From positions 1 to 64,000 of the forward strand of contig NZ_RCFQ01000010.1 in the NCBI RefSeq assembly GCF_003665155.1: a DNA stretch of 64,000 nt, read 5' to 3'. Below the pieces are notes generated by a model. It ran no database searches, was not told the DNA's origin, and worked only from the letters and a program-made list of their open reading frames with translations. Position numbers and translations under genes: made by a program. Numbering within the stretch: position 1 is the first letter of the stretch; each line of letters begins with the position of its first letter. Shown here piece by piece: positions 1 through 9,148 of the stretch. This DNA is from Mariprofundus sp. EBB-1. Its GTDB lineage: Bacteria; Pseudomonadota; Zetaproteobacteria; Mariprofundales; Mariprofundaceae.

Positions 1-724
1 GCCCTGCTTCATCAGCAATAGCCAAAGCACGTTCCAATCTGGCTGGCGCTGAGCGGCCCATGCAACCATGTTCGGGATCACCATCAAAGGCATTCAACAT
101 GCCTTCAATCAGGGCTGTACGATCCACTTCCTCACCAATCAAATGCTCCTGAATATCCAACACATCACCTGCCACTTCACAAGCCAGTTCATGATGTTCC
201 AACCACAGTTCACGTACATTTCCACCGGCCTCAAGGCCAGCTATATTGGTGGTTAATATATAGAGATTTTTTAATACCAGTTCGAATAACAGCGCTGCTT
301 CACTATCAACAGTGACCACTGGAATACCCAACGTAGCAAGTGCATCCTGCAACAGCTTCGCAGACGCACCATGGGCAGGCGACTCAATTACCACCTTCGA
401 GTCCATGCCTTTTTTCTTCTCAAACCAGACCGAAATAACGGTTGGATCGATTAAACCGTGCTGAGCCCAGTCACGTGGTAACAACTCATTCTGCAATAGC
501 ACCAATCGATCACACCAGCTATCAGGTAGCTTGCTCAAGGTAGCATGCAGATCCTTTTCCGCTACGGCGACGATCACCATTTCAGGTTCGTTCACATCCG
601 ATGCAACTATTGCCATATCCATATCGCGCGTCACGGGCACCACCGGATAGCCGAGTTTCATCACTCCGCGTGCAAACACCGAACCTATTTCACCCATACC
701 GATTACTACTACTGGTTTATTCAT
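1..724 (-). CDS. NAD(P)-binding dehydrogenase/reductase, ketopantoate reductase-like (3' end outside window)
   Basis: The first 241 codons are visible; the C-terminus lies beyond the left edge. It starts at ATG 724, with GGAG a few bases upstream. The N-terminus is a Rossmann nucleotide-binding fold: VVVIGMGEIGSVFARG gives a GxGxxG loop near residues 9-14. The segment LVLLQNELLP resembles the central strand of the ketopantoate reductase/6-phosphogluconate dehydrogenase superfamily, where an Asn follows a hydrophobic strand. The substrate cannot be told: PanE-like, prephenate dehydrogenase-like and imine reductase-like proteins share these traits. It is transcribed away from the lipoprotein gene at 996, so the intervening 270 bases should hold divergent promoters. 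Confidence 0.7.
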   Translation of the reverse strand, partial: MNKPVVVIGMGEIGSVFARGVMKLGYPVVPVTRDMDMAIVASDVNEPEMVIVAVAEKDLHATLSKLPDSWCDRLVLLQNELLPRDWAQHGLIDPTVISVWFEKKKGMDSKVVIESPAHGASAKLLQDALATLGIPVVTVDSEAALLFELVLKNLYILTTNIAGLEAGGNVRELWLEHHELACEVAGDVLDIQEHLIGEEVDRTALIEGMLNAFDGDPEHGCMGRSAPARLERALAIADEAG

Positions 725-995
725 CACTTTCTCCTGCTCCACTATCAACAGATTCGCAGCTCAGGTTGACCGCCCGCAAACTCAATCGAAACCATACGGA
801 TTGCCTGATAAGGTTTCATCCCTTTATTCATTGCGTCCTTTCACTTCAACGCCAGGGCTTATCAAAATTACTTTTCAAGATTGAACATTTCGCCAATGAT
901 TATTATGCTCAATGGAATATAATCATCAGCGCGTGGGTGCAAACGTGATTCAACAGCCCCAACCCTGACATACTACACCTGACCTGGAGATGCTT

Positions 996-1814
996 ATGAA
1001 ACGTTATCTATCCATTGTGGCCATTGGCCTGCTCGCAAGCTGTGCCACCCCTTATCAGGAGCGCTCCGCAACACAGGGCGCTACTGTCGGTGCGGTCGCC
1101 GGTGCTGTCATCGGAGCCCAGAGCGATCAGTTTGTTGAAGGCGCCATTATTGGCGGTGTACTGGGTGGACTGGCCGGCGCAATGCTGGCAGATGACCGTG
1201 ATGACCGAATCCATGAATCTGCTCCGCGCTATCACCGTAGCAATTGCAGTCGTGGTGACATTTACTTCCAGCGAGCCCGCCATCAACGAAGGTTGGATCG
1301 CCGCATCACGCTAATGCGTCAAGGAATTGCTTATTGCCCCAACAACCCAGCTGCACACAATGATCTGGGCGTAGCCCTGATGCTCTGGGGCAACAACAAT
1401 GGTGCCCGCATGCATTTCCAACAGGCACTCAGATTCGATTCGCAATACTATCCTGCCCGCCACAATTTGCAGCGCATGCGCCGCTATCACGCACCTGCAC
1501 GTTACCAGCAACCAGATATGAGACCGGCGCAGAGAGAGCGGGTCGAAGAACGGCACGAACGGCGGAGAGATGATCGTCAACGCTACAACTATCGCCAGCA
1601 AAGACAGGACGCCGAACGAAACCACAGCTACACACGGCCGCAATCAAATCGCGACCGCCAGAACAACTATTATCAACAGCAAAAACAGAACGCCGAACGA
1701 AATAGCGACCACGCTAGACCACAATCAAACCGTGACCGGCAAAATAACGACTATCGTCAGGATGAAGAGGACGGTGACCACAATCGCCACTCGCGTGACC
1801 GCCGTGACGACTAA
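996..1814 (+). CDS. Glycine-zipper lipoprotein with TPR-like middle and Arg/Asn/Gln-rich repeat tail
   Basis: ATG 996 is preferred over ATG 990 because GGAG at 986-989 is then six bases away. The N-terminus MKRYLSIVAIGLLASC is a lipoprotein signal with the lipobox Cys at residue 16. A Gly/Ala-rich segment follows (GATVGAVAGAVIGAQ, then GAIIGGVLGGLAGAML), typical of glycine-zipper outer-membrane lipoproteins. The middle (NNPAAHNDLGVALMLWGN and the next helix) looks like one or two TPR units. The C-terminal 100 residues are very hydrophilic and contain two near copies of a roughly 27-residue repeat ending in RPQSNRDRQNN (nucleotides about 1580-1740). Likely anchored in the outer membrane; function unknown. 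Confidence 0.75.
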   Translation: MKRYLSIVAIGLLASCATPYQERSATQGATVGAVAGAVIGAQSDQFVEGAIIGGVLGGLAGAMLADDRDDRIHESAPRYHRSNCSRGDIYFQRARHQRRLDRRITLMRQGIAYCPNNPAAHNDLGVALMLWGNNNGARMHFQQALRFDSQYYPARHNLQRMRRYHAPARYQQPDMRPAQRERVEERHERRRDDRQRYNYRQQRQDAERNHSYTRPQSNRDRQNNYYQQQKQNAERNSDHARPQSNRDRQNNDYRQDEEDGDHNRHSRDRRDD

Positions 1815-1833
1815 AAACCGTCCCGCCGACAAG

Positions 1834-1970
1834 ACAATCGCATTAAATGCATAAAGGCTTTCACCGCCAAGGACGCAGAGTTACGCAAAGTAAAATCAGA
1901 AGCAACGCAACTACCAGCTAACAATCGCCTTCTCTGCGTAACTTCGCGTCCTTAGCGGTAAATTTTTGTC
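1834..1970. repeat. Dispersed repeat family A, element 1 (inverted-arm form)
   Basis: The gap 1815-2131 holds this element. ACAATCGCATTA at about 1834 is followed by an arm at 1860-1895 (CACCGCCAAGGACGCAGAG, then TTACGCAAAGTAAA). An inverted arm lies at 1931-1963 and ends in CCTTAGCGGTAAA. The arms pair over about 30 bases around a 35-base loop. Related elements lie at 8061, 18845, 33042 and 63312. A run of nine G at about 2050 lies just downstream; nothing else was recognised in the gap. Confidence 0.75.
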
Positions 1971-2131
1971 TTTGATCATTGAAGCGGTTCTCTCCGTCAA
2001 GCAGAATCGAGCTTGCGAAAGAAAAGGCCCTGCCTCACCGTGACGTGCAGGGGGGGGGCATTGTGCCGCAGGCGCAGCCAGTGAAAAATGCTAAATCAAA
2101 TCAGTAAACCCTGACCAGCAGACGATATCCA

Positions 2132-2674
2132 TCACAACAGTAACATTTTAAATCCAATCAAGATCAATACAACACCACCAAACAGTTCCGCCCTACTCTC
2201 AAGCCAGGTGCCGCTGCGAAACCCGATGAACACACCCAATGCACTGAATATGAACGTAATAACACCTATTAGAAAACAGGCCAAGAAAGGATCTACAGGT
2301 AGTAAGGTTAGTGAGAAACCAGCCGCCATCGCATCGATACTGGTGGCAACCGCCAGCATCAGCATCACCTTGTGGGTGATGCGCCTAATCTCTTCTTCAA
2401 CCCCTTCACCAAAGGATTCCCAGATCATCTTACCGCCAATCAGGACAAGCAGAGTAAACGCAATCCAGGGTGCATAATCTTCAACCCAGCCCAACACACC
2501 ATGTCCGGCCATATAACCGATCAACGGCATCAAACCCTGAAACAAACCGAACCATACGCCCGCCATCAAAGCAAGTGTCATGCGTTTCTCTCTGTCCGAT
2601 TTGGAGCCCAATCCAATGGATACAGCAAATGCATCCATGGCCAGCGCCACAGAGAGCACAATTACTTCCAGCAT
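2132..2674 (-). CDS. mntP: Manganese efflux pump MntP
   Basis: A polytopic inner-membrane protein of about 180 residues, the usual MntP size, built of six hydrophobic segments in two repeats of three. The family's acidic motifs are present: [14 protein letters not shown] in the first helix and [11 protein letters not shown] in the fourth, whose Asp residues are thought to bind Mn(II). The start is ATG 2674, one base after the stop of the upstream oxidoreductase (TAA 2678-2676), so the gene ends the redox cassette operon. Mn export may matter in a metal-rich habitat; that is inference. No yybP-ykoY riboswitch can lie directly upstream, since coding sequence abuts it. Confidence 0.92.
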   Translation of the reverse strand: MLEVIVLSVALAMDAFAVSIGLGSKSDREKRMTLALMAGVWFGLFQGLMPLIGYMAGHGVLGWVEDYAPWIAFTLLVLIGGKMIWESFGEGVEEEIRRITHKVMLMLAVATSIDAMAAGFSLTLLPVDPFLACFLIGVITFIFSALGVFIGFRSGTWLESRAELFGGVVLILIGFKMLLL

Positions 2675-2675
2675 T

Positions 2676-3890
2676 TTATAACCAATTCTTTTGGGAATAA
2701 TCTCCACGCATCAGGCGCTGCATACTGATTGCTGCAATCTGTCGTCCCCACTTAAACTCTTTATACAGTTTGAGAAATGACCAGATATCTTTCATCACCT
2801 TGATGCGGTCAGCCATTGGCAGCGCCATCAAGGCTTTAGGAAAGTCAGCCTCATGTGGTTTATCAAACGCAATCTTCAAAGGATTCCACTGATCTGTAGT
2901 GCGGCGTACTTCCGAAGCAATGTTCTGCCTGTAAATATCCTGCACAGGCTTGTTTCTGAGCATGGCATCCACCACCGACTCGCCCGCAATCGCACCGGAA
3001 TGCAGCGCGCAACTCATGCCCTCACCAATCATATTCAGGAAACCGGTCGCTTGACCTGTGATCAACACACGTCCTTTACCAAACACATAGCGGTTGATTA
3101 ACGATGGGCCAAAGTTTTCTGAACAGCCTTCATGATCATCATCGGCTGGTTTCAAGCGCACACCATGTTTCTCTTCAAAATATTTAGCCACATACAGGTG
3201 CCTGTCGTGAAACTTATCACCGATTTTATAGCCGACTCCAACGATCTGACGCCCATCACGGGCATGACTCCAGGTATAATGACCCAGATCAGGATGAAAC
3301 CAGAAATGGAAGTAGGCCTCATCCAGTGGACAATCGATGATCTCATGGAACTTTTGGCCAACAAAGAACATCGGAATCTGTTTATGATAAGCCGGGTAGA
3401 GCGAGCGCAGCACTGGTGACACCGGCCCATCAGCCCCAATCAGATACCGTGCTTTTAGCGTAAACGCCTCACCGCCTCGTTTCCGCGCCGTGACCATCAC
3501 ATGATCATCATGCTGCTGTTGTGACAAAAAGGAGGTGTCATCCATCACTTCAGCACCACTCTGCTCAATCGCCCAGTGATCTGAATATTTACGATGCAGA
3601 TGCGGTGTAGGGCCACCAAAGAAATCCATCGGCATCTCAACTCTGCTGGGGAAATGAAAAGTCACCCCCTTACACGAGGTTGGTTCATGCAATATGTTGC
3701 GCGGTAAAGGACCAAAATTCTCTAACAAAAAACGATGACCGCGAGGGGAAAGAATACCGCTACAGATCTTGTGGCGTGGCAGCTGTTGTTTTTCCACAAT
3801 CACTGTCTCCAAACCCGCATCCACCAGCCGCTTGGCCGCCGCCGCTGCTGCAAGGCTTGCTCCAACAATTACCACATCCACACTACGCAT
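2676..3890 (-). CDS. Geranylgeranyl reductase-like FAD-dependent oxidoreductase
   Basis: About 404 residues. The N-terminus ([21 protein letters not shown]) is a FAD-binding Rossmann fold close to the digeranylgeranylglycerophospholipid reductase/halogenase-like flavoproteins. It is followed by [10 protein letters not shown] and the later [10 protein letters not shown], the GD motif of the PHBH-type fold. The C-terminal part contains [21 protein letters not shown], matching the family's GDAAG-type FAD ribose site with Gln in place of Asp. ATG 3890 overlaps the stop of the upstream 4Fe-4S gene. An alternative GTG at 3902 lies too near its AGGA. The three-gene context suggests reduction of a lipid or quinone-like substrate; the substrate is unknown. 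Confidence 0.8.
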   Translation of the reverse strand: MRSVDVVIVGASLAAAAAAKRLVDAGLETVIVEKQQLPRHKICSGILSPRGHRFLLENFGPLPRNILHEPTSCKGVTFHFPSRVEMPMDFFGGPTPHLHRKYSDHWAIEQSGAEVMDDTSFLSQQQHDDHVMVTARKRGGEAFTLKARYLIGADGPVSPVLRSLYPAYHKQIPMFFVGQKFHEIIDCPLDEAYFHFWFHPDLGHYTWSHARDGRQIVGVGYKIGDKFHDRHLYVAKYFEEKHGVRLKPADDDHEGCSENFGPSLINRYVFGKGRVLITGQATGFLNMIGEGMSCALHSGAIAGESVVDAMLRNKPVQDIYRQNIASEVRRTTDQWNPLKIAFDKPHEADFPKALMALPMADRIKVMKDIWSFLKLYKEFKWGRQIAAISMQRLMRGDYSQKNWL

Positions 3891-4527
3891 GCTTTTTCTC
3901 ACTCCTGATTAAATCGCTCAGACAGATTACCGGTTTACCGCTCAGTTGCGCTAGCATTACCTGATCAGCCGGATTTTCAACAATAACACGCTCAAAGCTA
4001 CGCCCCTGCATCAGCCACTGGATCTGCGATGTCACATCAAACATCCCGCACTGATCTGCCCTGCTGCCAATGCCTGTTGCTATCGCCATGCGATTCAGAT
4101 CCAAATTCATCTGGCATCCTGTAGCCTTTCTCAACACATCATAGTGGGCTAAGCGCTGGGCATAGTGCGTATGAAAAGGACGCGCATCAATAATGAACAG
4201 ATCATCTGCTGTGAGATGCATCTGCAGACTGACATCCCTGTGCGTATCAACGTGATCAGACTCGATATCAGGTTCAGGTTCGGGGGCACATTCTGATCGC
4301 AAGGAGGAAATCATCGCACTCAAATCAATCTGTTCAGGGCAGAGCAGATCACAAGCACCACAGTCGATGCAGGTCGACACCTCTTCTGCAATATCTTCAG
4401 CTACCGCGCCATGTTGCAACGCTTTAGCGATGCCCTGTGGGCTAAACCGCACATCGCGTTTTTGCAACCACATCGGACAGGAGAGCAGACATAACGCACA
4501 ACCATGACAATCAGAATAGGAAGCCAT
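3883..4527 (-). CDS. Two-cluster 4Fe-4S protein, GlpC/HdrC-like
   Basis: A 214-residue soluble protein with two N-terminal ferredoxin-type motifs, DCHGCALCLLSCP (about residues 7-19) and CIDCGACDLLCP (about residues 53-64). Each supplies Cys for one [4Fe-4S] cluster. The remaining 140 residues lack the CCG domains of GlcF or GlpC, so the protein is a shortened relative: an electron-transfer subunit rather than a full heterodisulfide-type subunit. It overlaps the FAD oxidase stop by one base and the next flavoprotein by eight, so the three are translationally coupled. It probably passes electrons between the two flavoproteins or to a membrane acceptor. Confidence 0.8.
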   Translation of the reverse strand: MASYSDCHGCALCLLSCPMWLQKRDVRFSPQGIAKALQHGAVAEDIAEEVSTCIDCGACDLLCPEQIDLSAMISSLRSECAPEPEPDIESDHVDTHRDVSLQMHLTADDLFIIDARPFHTHYAQRLAHYDVLRKATGCQMNLDLNRMAIATGIGSRADQCGMFDVTSQIQWLMQGRSFERVIVENPADQVMLAQLSGKPVICLSDLIRSEKKHA

Positions 4528-6116
4528 TAAAATATCACATCCCTGTTCAATATCATGGCCGGATCAGCCTGTTTTTTGAGCGCCAGATGTTTCTCCACCA
4601 CCGCATCACCAAGCGCTCTGCGAATATACCCCTTCATCATGCCACCAAACCGGTAATAACTGGTTTCAAGCTCAACACCGACATCATAAATCTCATTCTT
4701 GAAGGATTGCAGGGTGTCACGGCTATATACCTGCCCCTCCTCATACATCGGCTCAAACTCACAGCCATAAGCAAAACCCTCGGCATCGGGGGGAATACTG
4801 GAAAGTTCATAATGGGCCTGATGATCATCCCGCAACTTAATGCCAACACAGTAGAGCGTGTAATAAGGAAAGTATTTACGGCACACGGCATTGCCACGTT
4901 CAACCGCCTCCACAAATTTCTCCGCATTGGTAGCCAAATCCGGAATCACCATATGCCGATCACCCCAGTGTTTCCAAACCGCGCGCGAAAACACCACCGT
5001 TCGATCATACATCTGACCATCATGCATATGGTGATTCGGTTGCAAATCAGGAAACAACTCTCGTTTGCGCCGCAACAGAAACAGCGCCTCTCGCCACTTC
5101 CACGGCCGCCATGCAAAGGAGGCAGCCAACCTCAAGCCAAACATCCATTCACCATAACCACGTAAGGCCGGTTTTATCTCCGCCAGAAATGCAGCTTCCC
5201 GCTCATCTGAATCGAATGCCACCAACAGCGTAATAGCTGAATCCATCATGGTGAGAATGCCGGTATAATCACAGCTTTGAGATCGGTCCAGTATCAACAG
5301 ATCTTCGACACAGGTGTGAAGGGATGAATAATAATAGTAGTGCATGCGTAAAGGGGTGTATGTTCGAATGCTCAGCGTCGCTTCGGTAATAATGCCAAAC
5401 TGTCCATAACCCAGAATAATGCGTTCAAACAGCTCGGCATTCACATTATCGGAACACTCAACAATCTCACCAGTGGGCGTTACCACCTGCAAGGAGATGG
5501 CCTGATCAGCACTGCAACCATGCTTGGCCGAGTTTACATCGATGCCACCCACACCAAGTGTACCACCAACTGACGATGTGAGATTGAGGGGAGCGGAGAG
5601 GTAATCGAGTCCATCACGACGCAGCACTTCAGCCAGATGATGCCAGAAAATGCCGGCCTGCGTGCGTACAGTCAGCGCTTGTTTATCTATTCCCAACACA
5701 CGGCTCATGCCTGTCATATCCAATAATAGCCCACCGAAAGCCACCGATTCACCTTCGGTCGTTAAACCACCGCCACGCACCGTCACAGGTACGCTAAACT
5801 GCTGAGCCGCTTTCATCAGCGCGGCTATCTGTTCAGCTGATTTCGCCACCACCACACCATGCGGCAAACCATACGCCAGCCCACCGGCATCCGTGACATA
5901 GGTGCCTGTTGAGGCACGCTGCTGGCGCACTTCAATCCCCTGCCCTGTAAGCTCTTGGACAAAGTCTGACCAGTGATCACCCTGCCAACGGCCGGGATTG
6001 GTCTGCTGACGCGGAATCCCCATCAAGGCATCGGGTGCTACCGGATCAGCAGGCAAACTGCTGATATTACATTCAGAACCACTCACTGTAGTAGACCGGG
6101 CCAATACATTCTCCAA
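4527..6116 (-). CDS. FAD-linked oxidase/dehydrogenase, PCMH (GlcD/cytokinin dehydrogenase-like) type
   Basis: A 529-residue flavoprotein of the vanillyl-alcohol-oxidase/PCMH superfamily. The FAD-binding region spans roughly residues 80-260: VPVTVRGGGLTTEGESVAFG, then APLNLTSSVGGTLGVGGI and VVTPTGEIVECS. The C-terminal half forms the substrate domain. The SVGGTLGVGG stretch resembles cytokinin-dehydrogenase-like and GlcD-like enzymes. No signal peptide was seen. It is the first gene of a coupled run with the 4Fe-4S protein and the geranylgeranyl-reductase-like flavoprotein. A 2-hydroxyacid or alcohol substrate is possible; sequence alone does not decide. Confidence 0.8.
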   Translation of the reverse strand: MENVLARSTTVSGSECNISSLPADPVAPDALMGIPRQQTNPGRWQGDHWSDFVQELTGQGIEVRQQRASTGTYVTDAGGLAYGLPHGVVVAKSAEQIAALMKAAQQFSVPVTVRGGGLTTEGESVAFGGLLLDMTGMSRVLGIDKQALTVRTQAGIFWHHLAEVLRRDGLDYLSAPLNLTSSVGGTLGVGGIDVNSAKHGCSADQAISLQVVTPTGEIVECSDNVNAELFERIILGYGQFGIITEATLSIRTYTPLRMHYYYYSSLHTCVEDLLILDRSQSCDYTGILTMMDSAITLLVAFDSDEREAAFLAEIKPALRGYGEWMFGLRLAASFAWRPWKWREALFLLRRKRELFPDLQPNHHMHDGQMYDRTVVFSRAVWKHWGDRHMVIPDLATNAEKFVEAVERGNAVCRKYFPYYTLYCVGIKLRDDHQAHYELSSIPPDAEGFAYGCEFEPMYEEGQVYSRDTLQSFKNEIYDVGVELETSYYRFGGMMKGYIRRALGDAVVEKHLALKKQADPAMILNRDVIF

Positions 6117-6141
6117 TTTCAGTTACCGTTTTCACGACTCT

Positions 6142-6324
6142 AACTATTCAAATTGCCTCTGGTTTGCGTGAGGCCAAGGAAAAAGCACGGAGTTTACGCC
6201 TGTAAGTCATTCGGGGCATCCATGCCCCTCTCAAGCAAGCTATCGCTTGTGCAAACAGCATCCTGCTTTTTTGTGAGTACTTTTGACGCGGGGGTCGCGT
6301 AAACCAGAGGTGAACTGAATAGTT
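6142..6324. mobile_element. MITE-like 183-bp element with ~28-bp imperfect terminal inverted repeats
   Basis: The left end AACTATTCAAATTGCCTCTG and following GTTTGCG is matched in reverse complement by the right end at 6296-6324. That end, read on the minus strand, is AACTATTCAGTTCACCTCTG then GTTTACGCG. Inside is a hairpin GGGGCATCCATGCCCC (6213-6228), shared with other gaps of the window. There is no credible coding capacity. The right end abuts the ettA stop codon (6325-6323). Confidence 0.6.
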
Positions 6325-7996
6325 ATACAACCAGTTTTTTGTATCTCATGCGATGCGGTTGTGTTGCATCTTCACCCAGACGTTTCTTCTTATCTGCTTC
6401 ATACTCTTCAAAGTTACCTTCGAACCACTCCACATGTCCCTCACCTTCAAAGGCCAGCATATGGGTAGCCACACGATCAAGGAACCAGCGGTCATGCGAG
6501 ATCACAATCGCACATCCGGCAAAATCAAGCAGTGCCTCTTCCAGTGCGCGCAATGTTTCAACATCAAGATCATTGGTCGGCTCATCGAGCAGCAACACAT
6601 TGCCACCTTCTTTCAACATTTTAGCCAGATGCACACGGTTGCGTTCACCACCGGATAACATACTTACCTTCTTCTGCTGATCGCCACCTTTAAAGTTGAA
6701 ACGACCACAATACGCGCGGCTCTGAACTTCAACCTTGCCCAGATACATCGTGTCAGATCCACCGGAAATCTCTTCCCAAACGGTTTTCTTATCATCAAGT
6801 GCATCACGGGATTGATCGACATAAGAGACATTCACGGTCTCACCCTTAGTCAACGTACCTGAATCTGGTGTATCCTGGCCGGTTAACATACGGAACAGGG
6901 TGGTTTTACCCGCACCATTGGCACCGATAATGCCGACAATACCACCACGTGGCAGACTGAAGTTAAGGTCTTCAACCAGCACTTTATCACCAAAAGCCTT
7001 ATTCACTGCTTCTGCATCAAAAACAATATCACCCAGACGCTCACCGGATGGAATAAAGATCTGCTTGGTTGCGTTGCGCTCCTGCGCTTCACGCCCGGCC
7101 AGTTCATCAAAGGCTTTCAGGCGTGCTTTTGATTTGGCATGACGCCCTTTGGTGCCGGCACGCACCCACTCCAACTCCTGCTTCATAGCTTTCTGGCGTG
7201 ATGATTCCTGCTTCTCTTCCACCGACAAGCGCTTCTCTTTCTGTTCCAACCAGCCGCTATAATTGCCTTCAAACGGAATACCACGACCGCGATCCAGTTC
7301 CAGAATCCAACCGGCCACATTATCAAGGAAATAACGGTCATGGGTTACGGCAACAACCGTACCGGGATAGTCATGCAGGAAACGCTCCAACCAGGCCACC
7401 GATTCAGCATCCAGATGGTTAGTCGGTTCATCCAACAGCAACATATCGGGGTTTGATAACAGCAGACGACACAGTGCGACACGACGACGCTCACCACCGG
7501 ATAGCTTGCTTACATCGGCATCCCATTCCGGCAGACGCAGCGCATCTGCCGCCACATCCAGTTTGCGGTCCAGGTTATGACCATCGCCAGCTTCAATGAA
7601 GTTTTCAAGTTTGGCCTGTTTGGCAGCAATCGCATCAAAATCGGCATCAGCTTCACCATACGCCGCATAGACTGCATCAAGTTCAGCCAACGCATCTTTC
7701 ATCGGCTGCACCGCTTCTTCAACATTTCCACGCACATCTTTTGTCTCATCGAGATCAGGTTCCTGCGACAGATAACCGATACGAATGCCCGGAGCAGGTC
7801 TTGCTTCACCAAGAATTTCAGTGTCCAGACCGGCCATGATTTTCAGCAGTGTCGATTTACCGGAACCATTGAGTCCCAACACGCCAATTTTGGCACCCGG
7901 AAAAAAAGAGAGATAAATATCTTTCAATATTTCCTTTTTATTGTCGACAACTTTGCCTACGCCTTCCATAGAATAGATATACTGATAATCGGCCAT
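6323..7996 (-). CDS. ettA: Energy-dependent translational throttle protein EttA (ABC-F)
   Basis: A 557-residue ABC-F ATPase with two nucleotide-binding domains and no membrane segments. Walker A motifs are GLNGSGKST and GANGAGKTT. The signatures are [20 protein letters not shown] and [18 protein letters not shown], each followed by [11 protein letters not shown] or [11 protein letters not shown]. The start [16 protein letters not shown] and the EttA-like arm insertion within the first domain separate it from Uup and YheS. EttA binds the ribosomal E site and gates the first peptide bond according to ATP/ADP. The start has GGAG upstream. It appears monocistronic, between two repeat elements. 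Confidence 0.95.
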   Translation of the reverse strand: MADYQYIYSMEGVGKVVDNKKEILKDIYLSFFPGAKIGVLGLNGSGKSTLLKIMAGLDTEILGEARPAPGIRIGYLSQEPDLDETKDVRGNVEEAVQPMKDALAELDAVYAAYGEADADFDAIAAKQAKLENFIEAGDGHNLDRKLDVAADALRLPEWDADVSKLSGGERRRVALCRLLLSNPDMLLLDEPTNHLDAESVAWLERFLHDYPGTVVAVTHDRYFLDNVAGWILELDRGRGIPFEGNYSGWLEQKEKRLSVEEKQESSRQKAMKQELEWVRAGTKGRHAKSKARLKAFDELAGREAQERNATKQIFIPSGERLGDIVFDAEAVNKAFGDKVLVEDLNFSLPRGGIVGIIGANGAGKTTLFRMLTGQDTPDSGTLTKGETVNVSYVDQSRDALDDKKTVWEEISGGSDTMYLGKVEVQSRAYCGRFNFKGGDQQKKVSMLSGGERNRVHLAKMLKEGGNVLLLDEPTNDLDVETLRALEEALLDFAGCAIVISHDRWFLDRVATHMLAFEGEGHVEWFEGNFEEYEADKKKRLGEDATQPHRMRYKKLVV

Positions 7997-8060
7997 AGTG
8001 ACACTCCTGAAAAAAGTCAGCGAAGCATAGCAGCTACGGGGCGATCTGAAAGATCAGCAT

Positions 8061-8275
8061 TATTTACCGCAGAGGACGCAAAGTTACGCAAAGTAAAACA
8101 AACAATATGTGTGCTTTTGGTGCCCTCTCATTGGCATGATAATTCTCATGTTTCATTGTCTGTTATTTTTATTCCATTACATTCTTATTGAGCCCTGTAA
8201 TACAATGCTTTTAACTTTCTCTGCGCAACTCTGCGGTGAATGTTTTTTTAAAAGGTTCTAATGCGATTGCCCTGC
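8061..8275. repeat. Dispersed repeat family A, element 2 (complete, two arms)
   Basis: This fills most of the gap 7997-8394. The left arm at 8063-8098 reads TTTACCGCAGAGGACGCAAA then GTTACGCAAAGTAAAA. The inverted right arm at 8216-8242 reads TTCTCTGCGCAACTCTGCGG then TGAATG. The outer terminus TTCTAATGCGATTGCCCTG (8256-8274) is the reverse complement of the terminus of element 5. The loop between the arms is about 115 bases and non-coding. Confidence 0.75.
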
Positions 8276-8394
8276 TAGAAAATTACCTACGCATTGGGCA
8301 AATAGGCTCCCCTTCTGTATGATGCCATAATCGTAGTGAATCTGTTGACTCACGCATGCTGCGTTATTGCGAATCAATCGCTACGCAGGTATTT

Positions 8395-9048
8395 ATGACA
8401 TCACTACGTGTTCGCTATCAAACCACCGAATTTGGTAACATTGATATTCACACCCGCGCTCTGCGTGACAATCAGGAATTCTCTGATGATGAAGGAATCG
8501 CAGAAGCATTAGGCATCTCTTCAGCCACATGGCCCTTGTTCGGTATTGTCTGGCCATCAGGCGAAATACTGGCGCATCTCATGGCTGATTTTAATATTGC
8601 CGGCAAAAGAATCCTTGAGGTGGGTTGTGGCATTGCGCTATCCAGCCTGCTACTCAATCATCGTCATGCCGACATCACAGCCACCGACTACCATCCGGAA
8701 GCAGGTAATTTTCTTCAGGAGAACACTGAATTAAATGATGATAAGGATATCCCATTCCTGCGTACAGGCTGGGAGGATGGCGATAGCACGCTGGGCGAAT
8801 TTGATCTCATTATCGGCAGTGATGTGTTGTATGAAACCGCTCATGCCGTGCTGTTATCGGAATTCATTAATCAGCATGCCAAAGCACATTGTGAAGTGAT
8901 TCTGGTGGACCCGGGACGAGGCCATCATGCCCCGTTCAGCAAAGCGATGGTAAAACTGGGTTACACTCATAGCCAGAGCAGACCTGAAAACACCGAATAT
9001 CTGGCAAAGCTTATGCCACGAGGGCAAATTCTGCGTTACCAGCGTTAG
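8395..9048 (+). CDS. Class I SAM-dependent methyltransferase, protein-lysine/ETFB-type
   Basis: About 217 residues from ATG 8395, which has AGG seven bases upstream; the longer reading from 8356 lacks such a site. Motif I is ILEVGCGIALSSLLL, followed by an acidic motif II (ITATDYHPEAG), FDLIIGSDVLYE and ILVDPGRG. ATWPLFGIVWPSGEILAHLM upstream of motif I is typical of the METTL20/ETFB-lysine and METTL21-like family 16 methyltransferases, so a protein lysine substrate is likely. The 3' end and the following 45 bases are duplicated at 11320-11378, with a second, decayed copy of part of this gene at 11236-11333. Confidence 0.8.
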   Translation: MTSLRVRYQTTEFGNIDIHTRALRDNQEFSDDEGIAEALGISSATWPLFGIVWPSGEILAHLMADFNIAGKRILEVGCGIALSSLLLNHRHADITATDYHPEAGNFLQENTELNDDKDIPFLRTGWEDGDSTLGEFDLIIGSDVLYETAHAVLLSEFINQHAKAHCEVILVDPGRGHHAPFSKAMVKLGYTHSQSRPENTEYLAKLMPRGQILRYQR

Positions 9049-9054
9049 TTCAGG

Positions 9055-9093
9055 CTAAGCGCTGACAACCAGATAACCCCAACCACCAAACAG
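9055..9093 (-). pseudogene. 3' remnant of a duplicate of the small membrane protein gene
   Basis: Read on the minus strand, these bases encode LFGGWGYLVVSA and a stop, exactly the C-terminus of the intact membrane protein at 11340-11543. The block 9035-9093 matches 11320-11378 at 58 of 59 positions. Upstream of this point the resemblance to the intact gene ends, so only the tail of the copy remains. Confidence 0.8.
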
Positions 9094-9148
9094 TGTAGTG
9101 GCTCATGCTCATAAAGGGTAGCGCCCCCCTTTAGCTTCTTTAGCTATA

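Noticed and set aside
6148-6330. 60-codon frame between the FAD oxidase and ettA
   Set aside because: It lies wholly inside the inverted-repeat element and overlaps the ettA end.
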